From contig CALWEP010000111.1 of the NCBI GenBank assembly GCA_944377325.1, forward strand, positions 1 to 37,630: DNA of 37,630 nt, read 5' to 3'. The translations under genes and the position numbers were made by a program. Every line of letters starts with the position of its first letter. Within the stretch, counting starts at the first letter, position 1. Source of the stretch: an uncultured Lachnospiraceae bacterium. GTDB lineage: Bacteria; Bacillota; Clostridia; Lachnospirales; Lachnospiraceae. Of this stretch, positions 17,799 through 26,367 are shown piece by piece. Below the pieces are notes generated by a model. That model did not search any database. It was not told the origin of the DNA and was given only the letters and a program-made list of their open reading frames with translations.

Positions 17799-19241
17799 TC
17801 AATACGTATCCAGAGGCGGTTTTACCGAATCCGGAAGGGGACACTCATATTTTCCGCCGTTTCTGGCGGCCACCTCCTCCTTGGCTCTGCGGATCACGTC
17901 CGGCTGCTCCATGGTTCTCACACAGGAAAGCGCCAGAACCTTCGCCGCCGTGAGAAGACCTTTATGAGCCAGCGGGCTGCAGGACTGGGCCGTCATCTGC
18001 CAGGTATGGCCCACATTCCCCACACAGGCAGTGGCCACCTGCAGATTCAGGGTGGGCACCGCATAGCCCACGTCTCCCACATCCGTGGAACCGGCCTGAA
18101 GCCGGATTTTATTCGGGTCAAAAGGATGAACCTCGCTGTCCAAAGGAGCGTTCAGAATTTCCTCCACCCGGTCCGCACCGTAAAGGGCTGCCGCCCCGCG
18201 GCGGATTCCCGCTTTCGTCTCGTCGTTGTAGGTGTCCAGAAATGCCTTTGCCAGGCGGTAGTCCTCCTCCGTCCATTTGGGAGCGCCGATCTCCCTCATG
18301 CATCCGTCTGCTACGGATGCCAGGGCATTGTTGGGCAGATATTCCGTAAACGCCATGGCCAGCTCACATTCTACGGAAGTGCCTGTCATAATGGCCGCTC
18401 CTCTGGCCACCTCTTTCACCCGCTCAAACAGCTCCTTTACCTGATAGACGTAGGGCGCTCTCACCTCATAGCGCACACAGGCTCGGTCCTGCACCACATT
18501 GGGAGCCGTTCCGCCTGCATCAATATAAGCATAGTGGATCCTGGCTTCAGGAATCACATGCTCCCTTAAGTAATTGCAGCCTACGCTCATAAGCTCACAG
18601 GCATCCAGCGCGCTCCTTCCCAGGTAGGGCGTGGAACCCGCATGGGAAGACACACCTTTAAAGCGGAAGTTCGCTCCCATAATCGCATTGGAATGAACGG
18701 CTTCCACCTGATTCACCGTAGCCGGATGCCACGTATATACAAAGTCTACTCCGTCAAAGACACCGGCTCTGGCCATAAACTGCTTGGAACCGGCTCCCTC
18801 TTCCGCCGGACATCCGAAGTAAATCACCGTACCGCTCTTTCCGGTTTCCGCAAGATACTCCTTCACCGCCACAGCGGCAGCCAGAGCTCCGGCGCCAAGC
18901 GCGCAGTGACCGCATCCGTGGCCCGCTCCGCCCGGCTCCGTCTCTTCCTTCACTGCAGTCCCCGCCTTCTGGCTCAGCCCTGCCAGCGCATCGTATTCTC
19001 CCAGAATTCCCATCACCGGTTTTCCGTCTCCCTGGCTGTAGGTTCCGGTAAAACAGGTGGGAATTCCGGCTACACCTGTCTCCACCCGGAATCCCCAGTT
19101 TTCCAGCATTTTTTCCAGCCTCTCGGCAGAACGGGTCTCCCGGAACGCCAGTTCCGCATATCCCCAGATATCGTCATTTACCTCTATAAACTGCTGCTGA
19201 TTCTTTTCTATAAACGCTTCCAACCATTCTCTGTCATTCAT
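17799..19241 (-). CDS. M20-family amidohydrolase, AbgB-like
   Basis: This 480-residue zinc-dependent peptidase/amidohydrolase is close in layout to AbgB, the p-aminobenzoyl-glutamate hydrolase subunit. Visible are MGILGEYDALAGLSQ, GHGCGHCALGAGALAAAVA (metal-binding His/Cys region), the acidic CPAEEGAGSKQFM, a dimerisation domain with FKGVSSHAGSTPYLGRSALDA, and a C-terminal GSTDVGDVGYAVPT with the late metal histidine in VGHTWQMTAQS. There is no signal peptide, so it is cytoplasmic. ATG at 19241 follows AAGGAG. It is the last gene after an ABC binding protein and permease, suggesting that it cleaves an imported amide or N-acyl amino acid. The true substrate is not evident from sequence. Confidence 0.85.
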   Translation of the reverse strand: MNDREWLEAFIEKNQQQFIEVNDDIWGYAELAFRETRSAERLEKMLENWGFRVETGVAGIPTCFTGTYSQGDGKPVMGILGEYDALAGLSQKAGTAVKEETEPGGAGHGCGHCALGAGALAAAVAVKEYLAETGKSGTVIYFGCPAEEGAGSKQFMARAGVFDGVDFVYTWHPATVNQVEAVHSNAIMGANFRFKGVSSHAGSTPYLGRSALDACELMSVGCNYLREHVIPEARIHYAYIDAGGTAPNVVQDRACVRYEVRAPYVYQVKELFERVKEVARGAAIMTGTSVECELAMAFTEYLPNNALASVADGCMREIGAPKWTEEDYRLAKAFLDTYNDETKAGIRRGAAALYGADRVEEILNAPLDSEVHPFDPNKIRLQAGSTDVGDVGYAVPTLNLQVATACVGNVGHTWQMTAQSCSPLAHKGLLTAAKVLALSCVRTMEQPDVIRRAKEEVAARNGGKYECPLPDSVKPPLDTY

Positions 19242-19260
19242 ACGGTACTCCTTCCTTCCG

Positions 19261-19926
19261 TCAGCCCTCGCTCAGCCTCATCCTGTATTCCATCATATTC
19301 ACCGCCTGGGACAGAACCGTGGTCACCAGCAGGTAAATCAGTCCGGCGATTACAATGGGTTCAATGGGAACATAGGTGGCTGCCAGCACCGTCTTATAGG
19401 AAGTGGTCAGCTCATTGATAAAGAATACGGAAGCTAAGGAAACCTGCTTGATCATATTGACAAACTCGTTTCCCAGAGCAGGAAGAATATTCCTCACTGC
19501 CTGAGGAAGCACCACCTTTCTCATGGCCTGAGCTCCCGTAAGGCCCAGGCTTCTGGCTGCCTCCAGCTGTCCGGAGTCCACCGCCTGAATGCCGGCCCGG
19601 ATAATCTCCGCCACGTAGGCGCCGGAATTTACAATCAGAGCGATAATAATGCAGGCCACGTCAGAAATCTCAAACGGAAGAACCCGGGGAAGGAGGATCC
19701 AGAAGAAATACAGCTGAAGAAGAATGGGAGTTCCTCTCAAAATCCAGATATAACCCTTCACGAACCATTCCATGGGGCGTATCTTTGACATACGCATAAG
19801 AGCCAGAGCCGTTCCCAAAGCGCTTCCCGCCACAATGGTAATTCCCGCCAGGCACAGAGTACCTGCCAGCCCCTGCACGTATACATATCCATATTTCGCT
19901 AAAATCTTAATAATGGTTTCAATCAT
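19261..19926 (-). CDS. Amino-acid-type ABC transporter permease
   Basis: This 221-residue His/Glu/Gln/Arg/opine-family permease (HisM/ArtQ/GlnP type) has about five membrane segments. The N-terminal segment GLAGTLCLAGITIVAGSALGTALAL (two pieces shown: GLAGTLCLAGITIVAG, SALGTALAL) is typical of the family. The EAA coupling loop reads EAARSLGLTGAQAMRKVVLPQA, where ATPase contact occurs. RGTPILLQLYF is the hallmark RGTPxLVQ motif. ATG at 19926 follows GGGAGG. It is encoded 12 bases after its binding protein and 19 bases before the M20 hydrolase. No ATPase gene is present in this cluster, so it must use one encoded elsewhere. Confidence 0.92.
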   Translation of the reverse strand: MIETIIKILAKYGYVYVQGLAGTLCLAGITIVAGSALGTALALMRMSKIRPMEWFVKGYIWILRGTPILLQLYFFWILLPRVLPFEISDVACIIIALIVNSGAYVAEIIRAGIQAVDSGQLEAARSLGLTGAQAMRKVVLPQAVRNILPALGNEFVNMIKQVSLASVFFINELTTSYKTVLAATYVPIEPIVIAGLIYLLVTTVLSQAVNMMEYRMRLSEG

Positions 19927-19938
19927 GACGATCCTCCC

Positions 19939-20877
19939 TTAATTGATGCCCAGGCTTGCCGCATACTGGGAATACTCTTCATACCACTGCTTATACAGTC
20001 CCTCTTCCGTCATCTGATCAATGATCCGGTTCACTTCCTCCAGCAGCTCCGTTTCACCCTTTTTCATTCCGATTCTGGTTCCCTGAGTGGATTCGTCCAC
20101 CAGGAAGCGGAAATCCTGAACCATGGTCATCCCGCACTTGGGATTGGCCTCCAGGTAAAGCTGTGCTGTGGCAGCTGCCGTAATGCAGGCATCCGCTTTC
20201 CCTTCCTGTACCATCAGAAAGCCGTCGGTTGTGGCGGAAACCCGCTTCGCCTCCTTATATGCCGGAACCTGTTCCTGAAGGAACAGTTCCTGAAGAGAAC
20301 CGCTCTGAACCACTACGGTCTTATCTGCCAGATCATCTGCCGTTTTGATCTCGTCCGTATCCTCTTCCCGAACCAGCAGTCCGTACCACACTGTTTCCTC
20401 ATCGTAATAATATCCTTTGGAAAGTTCCATGGCCTCCGCCCTTGCCGGCGTATAAGCCAGAGCGGAAATAGCCATATCGTATTTTCCTTCCGTCACGCTG
20501 CTGAGCACCGCCGTAAAATCCAGGGGAACGATCCTGCACTCCACTCCCAGGGCGTCCGCAATATAGTGAGCCAGTTCAATATCCGATCCTACGTACTTCT
20601 CGTCTCCCTGCTTGGACGGATCGATGAATTCATTGGGGGCGAAATACGGTTCCGTAGCAACCTCCAGATAACCCCTTTCCTTGATCTGCTCCAAGCGGTT
20701 CTTCCCGGAATCCTCCGCCGCCTCCGTATCTGTTTCTGCAGCGGACATCAGTCCTTCCTCTCCCCCTGCCGGAGTCTCCACAGTTCCCAGCGCGGAACAT
20801 CCGCTCATCATCAGCGCTGCCGCCGCTGCTGCTGCCGCCCATTTGATTCCCCATCTATCTGTCCATCTCTTTTTCAT
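19939..20877 (-). CDS. Amino-acid ABC transporter substrate-binding lipoprotein
   Basis: The 312-residue protein begins with a lipoprotein signal: charged N-terminus, an eight-alanine run, then LMMSGC with Cys27 as lipidation site. An acidic, low-complexity linker follows (about 28-60). The family 3 solute-binding domain begins with RLEQIKERGYLEVATEPYFAPNEF and includes GSDIELAHYIADALGVE, the hinge region VVQSGSLQELFLQEQ and the C-terminal GTRIGMKKGETELLEEVNRII. ATG at 20877 has GGAGG 7 bases upstream. A consensus promoter lies directly in front. The ligand is probably a polar amino acid or an amino-acid conjugate; the adjacent M20 hydrolase favours a conjugate, but this is inference. Confidence 0.92.
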   Translation of the reverse strand: MKKRWTDRWGIKWAAAAAAAALMMSGCSALGTVETPAGGEEGLMSAAETDTEAAEDSGKNRLEQIKERGYLEVATEPYFAPNEFIDPSKQGDEKYVGSDIELAHYIADALGVECRIVPLDFTAVLSSVTEGKYDMAISALAYTPARAEAMELSKGYYYDEETVWYGLLVREEDTDEIKTADDLADKTVVVQSGSLQELFLQEQVPAYKEAKRVSATTDGFLMVQEGKADACITAAATAQLYLEANPKCGMTMVQDFRFLVDESTQGTRIGMKKGETELLEEVNRIIDQMTEEGLYKQWYEEYSQYAASLGIN

Positions 20878-20934
20878 ACCGAACCCTCCGTCAAACTGTT
20901 TTTTCCAGTCACTTTACCGTGCTAATATGGTAGC

Positions 20935-20963
20935 ATTATAAAATAGCTTTTTCATTCTGTCAA
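20935..20963 (-). promoter_or_regulatory. Promoter of the ABC-M20 operon
   Basis: On the minus strand TTGACA (20958-20963), 17 bases, TATAAT (20935-20940): a full consensus match with a short leader of about 50 nt. Confidence 0.9.
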
Positions 20964-20992
20964 CCATATTTTTCAAAAGTTTTTCCGGACAG

Positions 20993-21026
20993 AAAAATAC
21001 CGCGGAAAACACAGACTTTTCCGCGG
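20993..21026 (-). terminator. Intrinsic terminator after the AICAR transformylase gene
   Basis: CCGCGGAAAA (21017-21026 read on minus) pairs with TTTTCCGCGG (21000-21009) across a seven-base loop, followed by TATTTTT on the minus strand. It separates the purine operon from the ABC operon. Confidence 0.9.
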
Positions 21027-21052
21027 CAGTTTCTTTCAGTCTCACATACGGC

Positions 21053-22231
21053 TCAGTGATGGAACAGGCGAATTCCCGTAAACGCCATGGCCATGCCGTA
21101 GCGGTTGCAGGTTTCAATTACATTGTCATCTCTTACTGATCCGCCGGGCTCGGCGATGTACTTCACTCCGCTCTTGGAGGCCCGGTCAATGTTGTCCCCA
21201 AAGGGGAAGAAGGCGTCGGAGCCCAAAGCCACATCCTCCATCCGGTCCAGCCATGCCCTCTTTTCTTCCCTGGTAAATACGGGGGGCTTTACCTTAAAGA
21301 TCTTCTCCCATCTTCCGTCAGCCAGCACATCCATATACTCATCACCGATGTATACGTCAATGGCGTTGTCTCTGTCTGCCCTCTTGATCCCGTCCACAAA
21401 CTCCAGTCCCAGCACCTGAGGAGCCTGACGGAGGAACCAGTTGTCCGCCTTCTGCCCGGCCAATCTGGTGCAGTGTACCCTGGACTGCTGTCCGGCGCCG
21501 ATGCCGATGGCCTGGCCGCCCTTCACGTAGCAGACAGAATTGGACTGGGTATATTTCAGGGTGATCAGAGCGATCATCAGATCGATCTTTGCAGAATCGG
21601 GAATCTCCTTATTTTCCGTTACAACGTTTGACAGCAGCTCCCGATTGACCGCCAGATCGTTTCTTCCCTGCTCAAAGGTAATTCCGAACACCTGCTTGCG
21701 TTCAATGGGATCGGGGCGATAGTCCGGATCGATCTGAATCACGTTATAATTTCCGTTCTTTTTGCTCTTTAAGATTTCCAGAGCCTCCGGCTCATATCCG
21801 GGAGCGATCACTCCGTCCGATACCTCCCGCTTGATAATCCGGGCCGTATCTGCGTCGCATACGTCGGACAGGGAGATGAAGTCGCCGAAGGAGGACATCC
21901 GGTCCGCTCCTCTTGCCCTGGCGTAGGCACAGGCCAGAGGAGAAAGCTCTCCCATATCGTCCACCCAGTAGATTTTTTTCAGCGTGTCATCCAGCGGCAG
22001 GCCCACGGCAGCGCCGGCAGGGGACACATGCTTGAAGGATGCGGCGGCGGGAAGGCCTGTGGCTTCTTTCAGCTCACGCACCAGCTGCCAGCCGTTGAAG
22101 GCATCCAGAAAGTTGATATAGCCCGGCCTTCCGCAGAGCACCTGAATAGGAAGCTCCTTTTCCCCCTCCATATAAATTCTGGAAGGCTTCTGGTTGGGAT
22201 TGCAGCCGTATTTTAACTCCAGTTCTTTCAT
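21053..22231 (-). CDS. purH: Stand-alone AICAR formyltransferase (PurH-like)
   Basis: The enzyme transfers a formyl group from 10-formyl-THF to AICAR (ZMP), the penultimate step to IMP. The 392-residue protein contains only the transformylase part: ELELKYGCNPNQKP, NFLDAFNGWQLVREL, AAASFKHVSPAGAA, DGVIAPGYEPEAL, LKYTQSNSVCYVKGGQAIGIGAGQQSRVHC (split: LKYTQSNSVCYV, GQAIGIGAGQQSR) and SDAFFPFGDNIDRA. The N-terminal IMP cyclohydrolase domain of normal PurH is missing, and its role is taken by the adjacent PurO-like protein. ATG at 22231 has AGGAGG 9 bases upstream; a GTG at 22249 overlaps the purO end and lacks a good site. It is the second gene of a ZTP-riboswitch operon. Confidence 0.93.
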   Translation of the reverse strand: MKELELKYGCNPNQKPSRIYMEGEKELPIQVLCGRPGYINFLDAFNGWQLVRELKEATGLPAAASFKHVSPAGAAVGLPLDDTLKKIYWVDDMGELSPLACAYARARGADRMSSFGDFISLSDVCDADTARIIKREVSDGVIAPGYEPEALEILKSKKNGNYNVIQIDPDYRPDPIERKQVFGITFEQGRNDLAVNRELLSNVVTENKEIPDSAKIDLMIALITLKYTQSNSVCYVKGGQAIGIGAGQQSRVHCTRLAGQKADNWFLRQAPQVLGLEFVDGIKRADRDNAIDVYIGDEYMDVLADGRWEKIFKVKPPVFTREEKRAWLDRMEDVALGSDAFFPFGDNIDRASKSGVKYIAEPGGSVRDDNVIETCNRYGMAMAFTGIRLFHH

Positions 22232-22245
22232 TCTTCTTTTCCTCC

Positions 22246-22959
22246 TCACTGATTCTTATTCACAATCCTGGTTTCATAGGTTCCCGTTTCGATATCAATG
22301 TAGCGCACAAACAGGGACACCTTGTTTTCCTCATTCAGGCTGTTCCACAGAAGGTCGGCAAAGCTGTCGATGTCATCCGGAATCTCCACGCGCTTGGGCT
22401 CTCCCTCAAAGCTGGGAAGGGGATTGCCGTCATGCATATAGGTGTGAATAAACCTTCCCTCTCCGTTCAGGGGATTTTCATAGGCAAAAGTAAAACGGCT
22501 GCAGCTGTCCGGATTTCCGCTGCTGCTCTTTAAAATGGACAGAGCGTAATTATACCTGCCGTTTTCAATGTGCATGATTCCCGATATTCTGGGGGTGTAA
22601 TTGGGGCCGTCCGGCTCAAACTCACGGCTGCGGAGAGACTGTTCAAAGGTCAGCTGACGGTCCATTCCTTCGTAAATCGTGTCCGTCTGATCTCCGTTGG
22701 TGACAATGGTCTTATTTCCCAGCACCCGCACCGGGGCATAGATAATCAGGCTGGGGGCTGTGAGCTTAGCCGGATCAAAAGCCTGGGTACGGATTCCCTG
22801 GCCGTCTTCTGCGAACACCCGGTTGCGGCTGTTCTCGCTCCGTCCCATGATAAAGTAAGCTGCCGCCGCTTTCTTTCCGTCCTTTGTCTTTCCGATCACG
22901 ATTCCCCGTCCCGGATAAGCGTTTGATTTCAGTTCCTGCTCCATTGATACGATCTCCAT
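22246..22959 (-). CDS. purO: IMP cyclohydrolase, PurO type
   Basis: This 237-residue protein resembles the archaeal-type IMP cyclohydrolase, which closes FAICAR to IMP. The opening YPGRGIVIGKTKDGKKAAAAYFIMGRS (YPGRGIVIGKTKDG, then AAAAYFIMGRS) and SRNRVF are typical. YALSILKSSSGNPDSCSRFTFAYEN (ALSILKSSSGNPDS, then SRFTFAYEN) contains further conserved positions. ATG at 22959 is preceded by AGGAGG 7 bases away, which is a much better start than upstream codons that lie inside the riboswitch. The neighbouring transformylase gene lacks a cyclohydrolase domain, which strongly supports this role. It begins 49 bases after the riboswitch terminator T-run. Confidence 0.88.
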   Translation of the reverse strand: MEIVSMEQELKSNAYPGRGIVIGKTKDGKKAAAAYFIMGRSENSRNRVFAEDGQGIRTQAFDPAKLTAPSLIIYAPVRVLGNKTIVTNGDQTDTIYEGMDRQLTFEQSLRSREFEPDGPNYTPRISGIMHIENGRYNYALSILKSSSGNPDSCSRFTFAYENPLNGEGRFIHTYMHDGNPLPSFEGEPKRVEIPDDIDSFADLLWNSLNEENKVSLFVRYIDIETGTYETRIVNKNQ

Positions 22960-23007
22960 GCGTATACCTCCTGCTTTTCCTTTTCCGAAAGGCTGCCCGC
23001 CCGCATC

Positions 23008-23118
23008 AAAAAACCGCCCGGACAGCCTATGGTTCTTCCATAATGCTGCCCAGACGGTCGACATTTCCGCTTCCACGTGCTCCCTGTGGTTCCACCACTA
23101 TCCGTCAGTTGCACGTCC
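23008..23118 (-). ncRNA. ZTP riboswitch (pfl motif) with overlapping terminator
   Basis: The minus strand has the conserved pfl features: GTGCAACTGACGGA (23101-23114), the ACAGGGAGCACGTGG segment with ACGTGC/GCACGT pairing (23111-23116 with 23075-23080), and CCGTCTGGGCA (23047-23057), whose CCGT pairs with ACGG. The same CCGTCTGGGCAGC can instead pair over 13 positions with GCTGTCCGGGCGG (23014-23026), followed by six T (23008-23013), giving a terminator. ZTP or ZMP binding, which signals folate shortage, would stabilise the aptamer and allow purO-purH transcription. That fits genes that consume ZMP. Confidence 0.93.
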
Positions 23119-23125
23119 TGTTTTT

Positions 23126-23154
23126 ATCTTAGCTTATGGGCCTGAAAAATGCAA
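23126..23154 (-). promoter_or_regulatory. Promoter of the ZTP riboswitch-purO-purH operon
   Basis: On the minus strand TTGCAT (23149-23154), 17 bases, TAAGAT (23126-23131), placing the start a few bases upstream of the aptamer. It lies just after the stop codon of the preceding permease gene. Confidence 0.65.
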
Positions 23155-23174
23155 GTATTTTTCCGAAGACAAAA

Positions 23175-24542
23175 TCATTCATTCCGTATGGCGGAAAGGG
23201 CCGAAAGCTTCATTGCCTTCACCGCCGGGAAAAATCCGGCTACCATTCCCACCACAACCGCAAAAATCAGCGCCGCTCCGGCCAGCCACGGCGGAATGCG
23301 GGAAATACTCCCGTCCATTCCTCCCATGCCCATCATCATCTGGGTCACTGCCGGAAGGTGATTCATCAAATAGGACAGCGAGTAGCTGAGCGCCAGACCG
23401 ATCACACCTCCCATCAGACCGATGAAGCCGGATTCCATGAGAAACATATTTCTGATATTTCCCATATCGCAGCCCAGAACCTTCATCACGCCGATCTCCT
23501 TCGTTCTCTCATAGATGGACATCATCATGGTGTTGGCAATACCGATGGCCGCCACAAACAGGGATACGGCTCCGATCCCGCCCAGAACCATCTGGGTCAT
23601 CTGAGACTGCTTCTTGTTCTGCTCCATCCATTCGGAGTTGCTGCTTGCCTGGAATCCCATATCGCTGATGGCTGTCTGGACCTCCTTCACATGGTCGATG
23701 GAGTCCACATAGACCACTGCATTGCTGTAAATAAAGTAGGAATAGGGCTTTCCCTTTTTATTGGTAGGCTGTCCGGGAATGGGATTCTTCTTGAATATTT
23801 TTTTCAGCTGAGCCTTCAGCGCTTCCAGATCCGTATAGACCTCCCAGGAGTACTGATTGTATTCGTTTTCTCCTCCTGCCACGATTCCCGCCACCGGGAC
23901 AAGGTACTTTTTCGGAGGCTTCACTGCCGTTCCGTCCGCGCCGGTGCCGCCGTTCATGGACTGATAATAGGCGTCCATATCGTAGATCACAAAAATCGGC
24001 TTTCCCATGAGATCCACGTCAGGAAGCTCGCCGGTTTCATAATAGCTGCTTCCCCGTTTTCCGTTGGAAAAGTTCTGAAGGACCATATTTCCAAAGAGCA
24101 GCTCCACCTCGCTGCCGTCCATCTTCGGATACCGTCCCTCGCCCACGGTAATCTGCTTCATGTAATCTTCCGTCACACCCACCAGGTTTACATAGTTGGC
24201 CGTATACTGCCCCTGGCGCATCATCACGCCCACGTTCAGCAAAGGAGAAACTCCGTCCACGTAGTCCATCCTTCGGAACTGCTCGATGACCTCATCGGTC
24301 ATATAGACCGGCTCCTGGCTTCCTTCCGGCTGGGAATAGGTATCGCAGTACACGTTGATGGCCGTCATGCTCCCGTAGGATTCCATCAGCTCCATCTGCA
24401 TCTCACTCATTCCGATTCCCAGGGACATCATCACCACAATGGATGCCGTTCCCACAATAACCCCCAGAACCGTAAGGGCGGTCCTCAGCTTTCTTCGCCG
24501 CAAATTATTCACGCTCATGACCAGAAGGTCAAGAAATCTCAT
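23175..24542 (-). CDS. MacB/FtsX-type ABC transporter permease
   Basis: The 455-residue protein has the MacB_PCD-FtsX layout: one N-terminal membrane segment (LRTALTVLGVIVGTASIVVMM), a large extracytoplasmic domain (about 55-320), and three C-terminal segments (GGIGAVSLFVAAIGIANTMM, then GLMGGVIGLALSYSLSYLM and AAALIF-like GAALIFAVVVGMVAGFFPA, quoted in short pieces). ERTKEIGVMKVLGC is the FtsX-family coupling motif. Such permeases usually drive mechanical work or export of lipoproteins, peptides or surface molecules, not import. ATG at 24542 overlaps the upstream gene by 14 bases. With the ATPase two genes upstream it forms a three-part system. The substrate is unknown. Confidence 0.92.
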   Translation of the reverse strand: MRFLDLLVMSVNNLRRRKLRTALTVLGVIVGTASIVVMMSLGIGMSEMQMELMESYGSMTAINVYCDTYSQPEGSQEPVYMTDEVIEQFRRMDYVDGVSPLLNVGVMMRQGQYTANYVNLVGVTEDYMKQITVGEGRYPKMDGSEVELLFGNMVLQNFSNGKRGSSYYETGELPDVDLMGKPIFVIYDMDAYYQSMNGGTGADGTAVKPPKKYLVPVAGIVAGGENEYNQYSWEVYTDLEALKAQLKKIFKKNPIPGQPTNKKGKPYSYFIYSNAVVYVDSIDHVKEVQTAISDMGFQASSNSEWMEQNKKQSQMTQMVLGGIGAVSLFVAAIGIANTMMMSIYERTKEIGVMKVLGCDMGNIRNMFLMESGFIGLMGGVIGLALSYSLSYLMNHLPAVTQMMMGMGGMDGSISRIPPWLAGAALIFAVVVGMVAGFFPAVKAMKLSALSAIRNE

Positions 24543-26367
24543 CGTCTATCTCCTCTTCCTCCGCCTGGAGCTGTTTTTTCCGCCTTTTTTTCTTTAAGGC
24601 CGACAGTCCGATCCCGCCTCCGATCAGAAGCGCCGCAGCTCCTATGATAACCGGCACCTTGTATTTGGAAAAGAACCCCTGCTTCACTTCCTCCGTGCCT
24701 CCCATGTTTCCCACGTCAATGGACTCATAATCCATGGGGATGTCCTCCGTAACAAACAGGGTCATCTCTTTTTCCACCACTGTGATCAGGCCGTCCTCGT
24801 CCTCATAGGAAACAATGATCTTCACCTTGCCGTCATCCATGGTGGGAGCCGCTCCCCTGACCATGGCGTCCACATTTCCGGTCTCTCCCGGCTTTATGTT
24901 GCCCACATAGGATTCCGAGGTTTCAATGGAATCGCCCTCGAACCGGGCCGTTACATTATAAAGAGTCACCCGTCCCGTATTGTTCACCGGAAACATGACG
25001 TTGGACTCAGAGCCTACGGTAATATTGTCCGGCATCACATCGATGGTTCCCGTACTCAGGCGCGGAATCTGCCTTACGGGAATATCCACCACCACTTTGT
25101 TGGTGGCGTTTTTAAATTCCGGGCTGTCATAGGTTTCATTAATCGTAAGGGAGTAAGATCGCTGATCCACTCCCGACCGGGATTTCATCATGACCCGAAG
25201 CTCCTTCACCTCGCCCGGAGCCAGACTGTCCACCGTAAATGAGGAGGATCCCGTATCTGTGGTGAACACGGCACTGTCCGATACTTTTTCCGATTCCAGG
25301 GAGAACAGAATATTGCTGGCCGGGATTCCGGAGGAAGCATTCTTCATCCGCAGAATCAATTCAAATTCCTGTCCTGCGATAATATCCGCAGGCACTGTCT
25401 CAAAGCTGTCCACAATGATTCTTGCCTGAGTGCGGTCATTTTCATTAAATTCTCCCAGCTCGTCTTCCTTATCCTTATTGTGAATTCTCACATAAAAGGT
25501 CCGTTCGATTTTCAGATAGTCTCCCGTGTGAGTGGAATTGTCCCGGTATTGAATCTGTGCCTTAATCGGATAATAGCCGCTGTATGTATCCTTCTGAATC
25601 GCCATGCTGTAGTCCAGAGATACGGTTTCTCCCGCGTCCACCTTTTCAAATCTTCTGTCGTAATTGGCGTCATTGATCTCAAAGGGATACTTGGTCTTGT
25701 CCTCGCTCATTTCCAGGCTGACCACCACGTCATAGGCCGTAAAGGAGCTGGCGTTTCGCATATTCACGCTGAAATTCATCACATGAGGATAGGTTCCGTC
25801 GGGAGTGCTCTGTCCCTCTCCCAGGATCATATCCAGATCACCGGTATCCTCATCCTCCTCGTCGGAGGAGGTGGCCACGCTGACCCAAATATTAACGTAT
25901 TCATCCGACATGGAGAAATTGTCTCCGAAAGCCCTTACGGGAAAGCAGTAGTACCCTTCCTTGATGTCCCGGCGCACTCTGGCGGAGAGAGTGACGTTTC
26001 TTGACTTCCCTGCCTTTACCGTGCCCAGATCTTTCATATTCTCATCATCAAACATCCCTTTGGTGATCTCAAAAGGGAACTGGAAATTGGATTCCAGAGT
26101 CTCGCTGTCATCCAGAAAATCCACATCATAATTGGAAAATCCGATCTTCACATTTTCCAGATCGTAATCTCCCGTATTGGTAAATTTGAAGGTGATATTG
26201 GCAGTCTGCCCCGTCTTGGCCGCCGTAATCTTTTCCACAGATATAAACTCATTGTCATTCATATTTTTATAGGCTGCCCGGGCCTCCCTCAGCCCCGCTG
26301 CCGGTATGCTCCCAAAGGCTGCAATCCCGGCCAGGCATCCGATCATCCAACGCTTCCACTTTTTCAC
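24529..26367 (-). CDS. Membrane-anchored surface protein with CARDB/COG1361-like repeats
   Basis: The 612-residue protein has a signal peptide (KKWKRWMIGCLAGIAAFGSI, cleavage near AREARA-AY), several immunoglobulin-like beta domains and a C-terminal membrane segment (PVIIGAAALLIGGGIGLSAL) followed by a basic and acidic tail. The repeats carry NITFKFTNTGDYDLENVKI, FPVNNTGRVTLYNVTARF and LRMKNASSGIPASNI, typical of CARDB or NEW3-type adhesion modules that emphasise N-T-G turns. The start is GTG at 26367, directly after the ATPase TAA, with AGGAGG 8 bases upstream. Encoded between ATPase and permease, it is likely an outer-face partner of the transporter, holding cargo or linking it to the wall. 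No precise function is assignable. Confidence 0.85.
   Translation of the reverse strand: MKKWKRWMIGCLAGIAAFGSIPAAGLREARAAYKNMNDNEFISVEKITAAKTGQTANITFKFTNTGDYDLENVKIGFSNYDVDFLDDSETLESNFQFPFEITKGMFDDENMKDLGTVKAGKSRNVTLSARVRRDIKEGYYCFPVRAFGDNFSMSDEYVNIWVSVATSSDEEDEDTGDLDMILGEGQSTPDGTYPHVMNFSVNMRNASSFTAYDVVVSLEMSEDKTKYPFEINDANYDRRFEKVDAGETVSLDYSMAIQKDTYSGYYPIKAQIQYRDNSTHTGDYLKIERTFYVRIHNKDKEDELGEFNENDRTQARIIVDSFETVPADIIAGQEFELILRMKNASSGIPASNILFSLESEKVSDSAVFTTDTGSSSFTVDSLAPGEVKELRVMMKSRSGVDQRSYSLTINETYDSPEFKNATNKVVVDIPVRQIPRLSTGTIDVMPDNITVGSESNVMFPVNNTGRVTLYNVTARFEGDSIETSESYVGNIKPGETGNVDAMVRGAAPTMDDGKVKIIVSYEDEDGLITVVEKEMTLFVTEDIPMDYESIDVGNMGGTEEVKQGFFSKYKVPVIIGAAALLIGGGIGLSALKKKRRKKQLQAEEEEIDDEIS

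Noticed and set aside
23136..24647. A 503-codon plus-strand frame rich in histidine
   Set aside because: It is antisense to the FtsX-type permease; the histidine-rich composition comes from reversed ATG/GTG-type codons. No start site or family resemblance.
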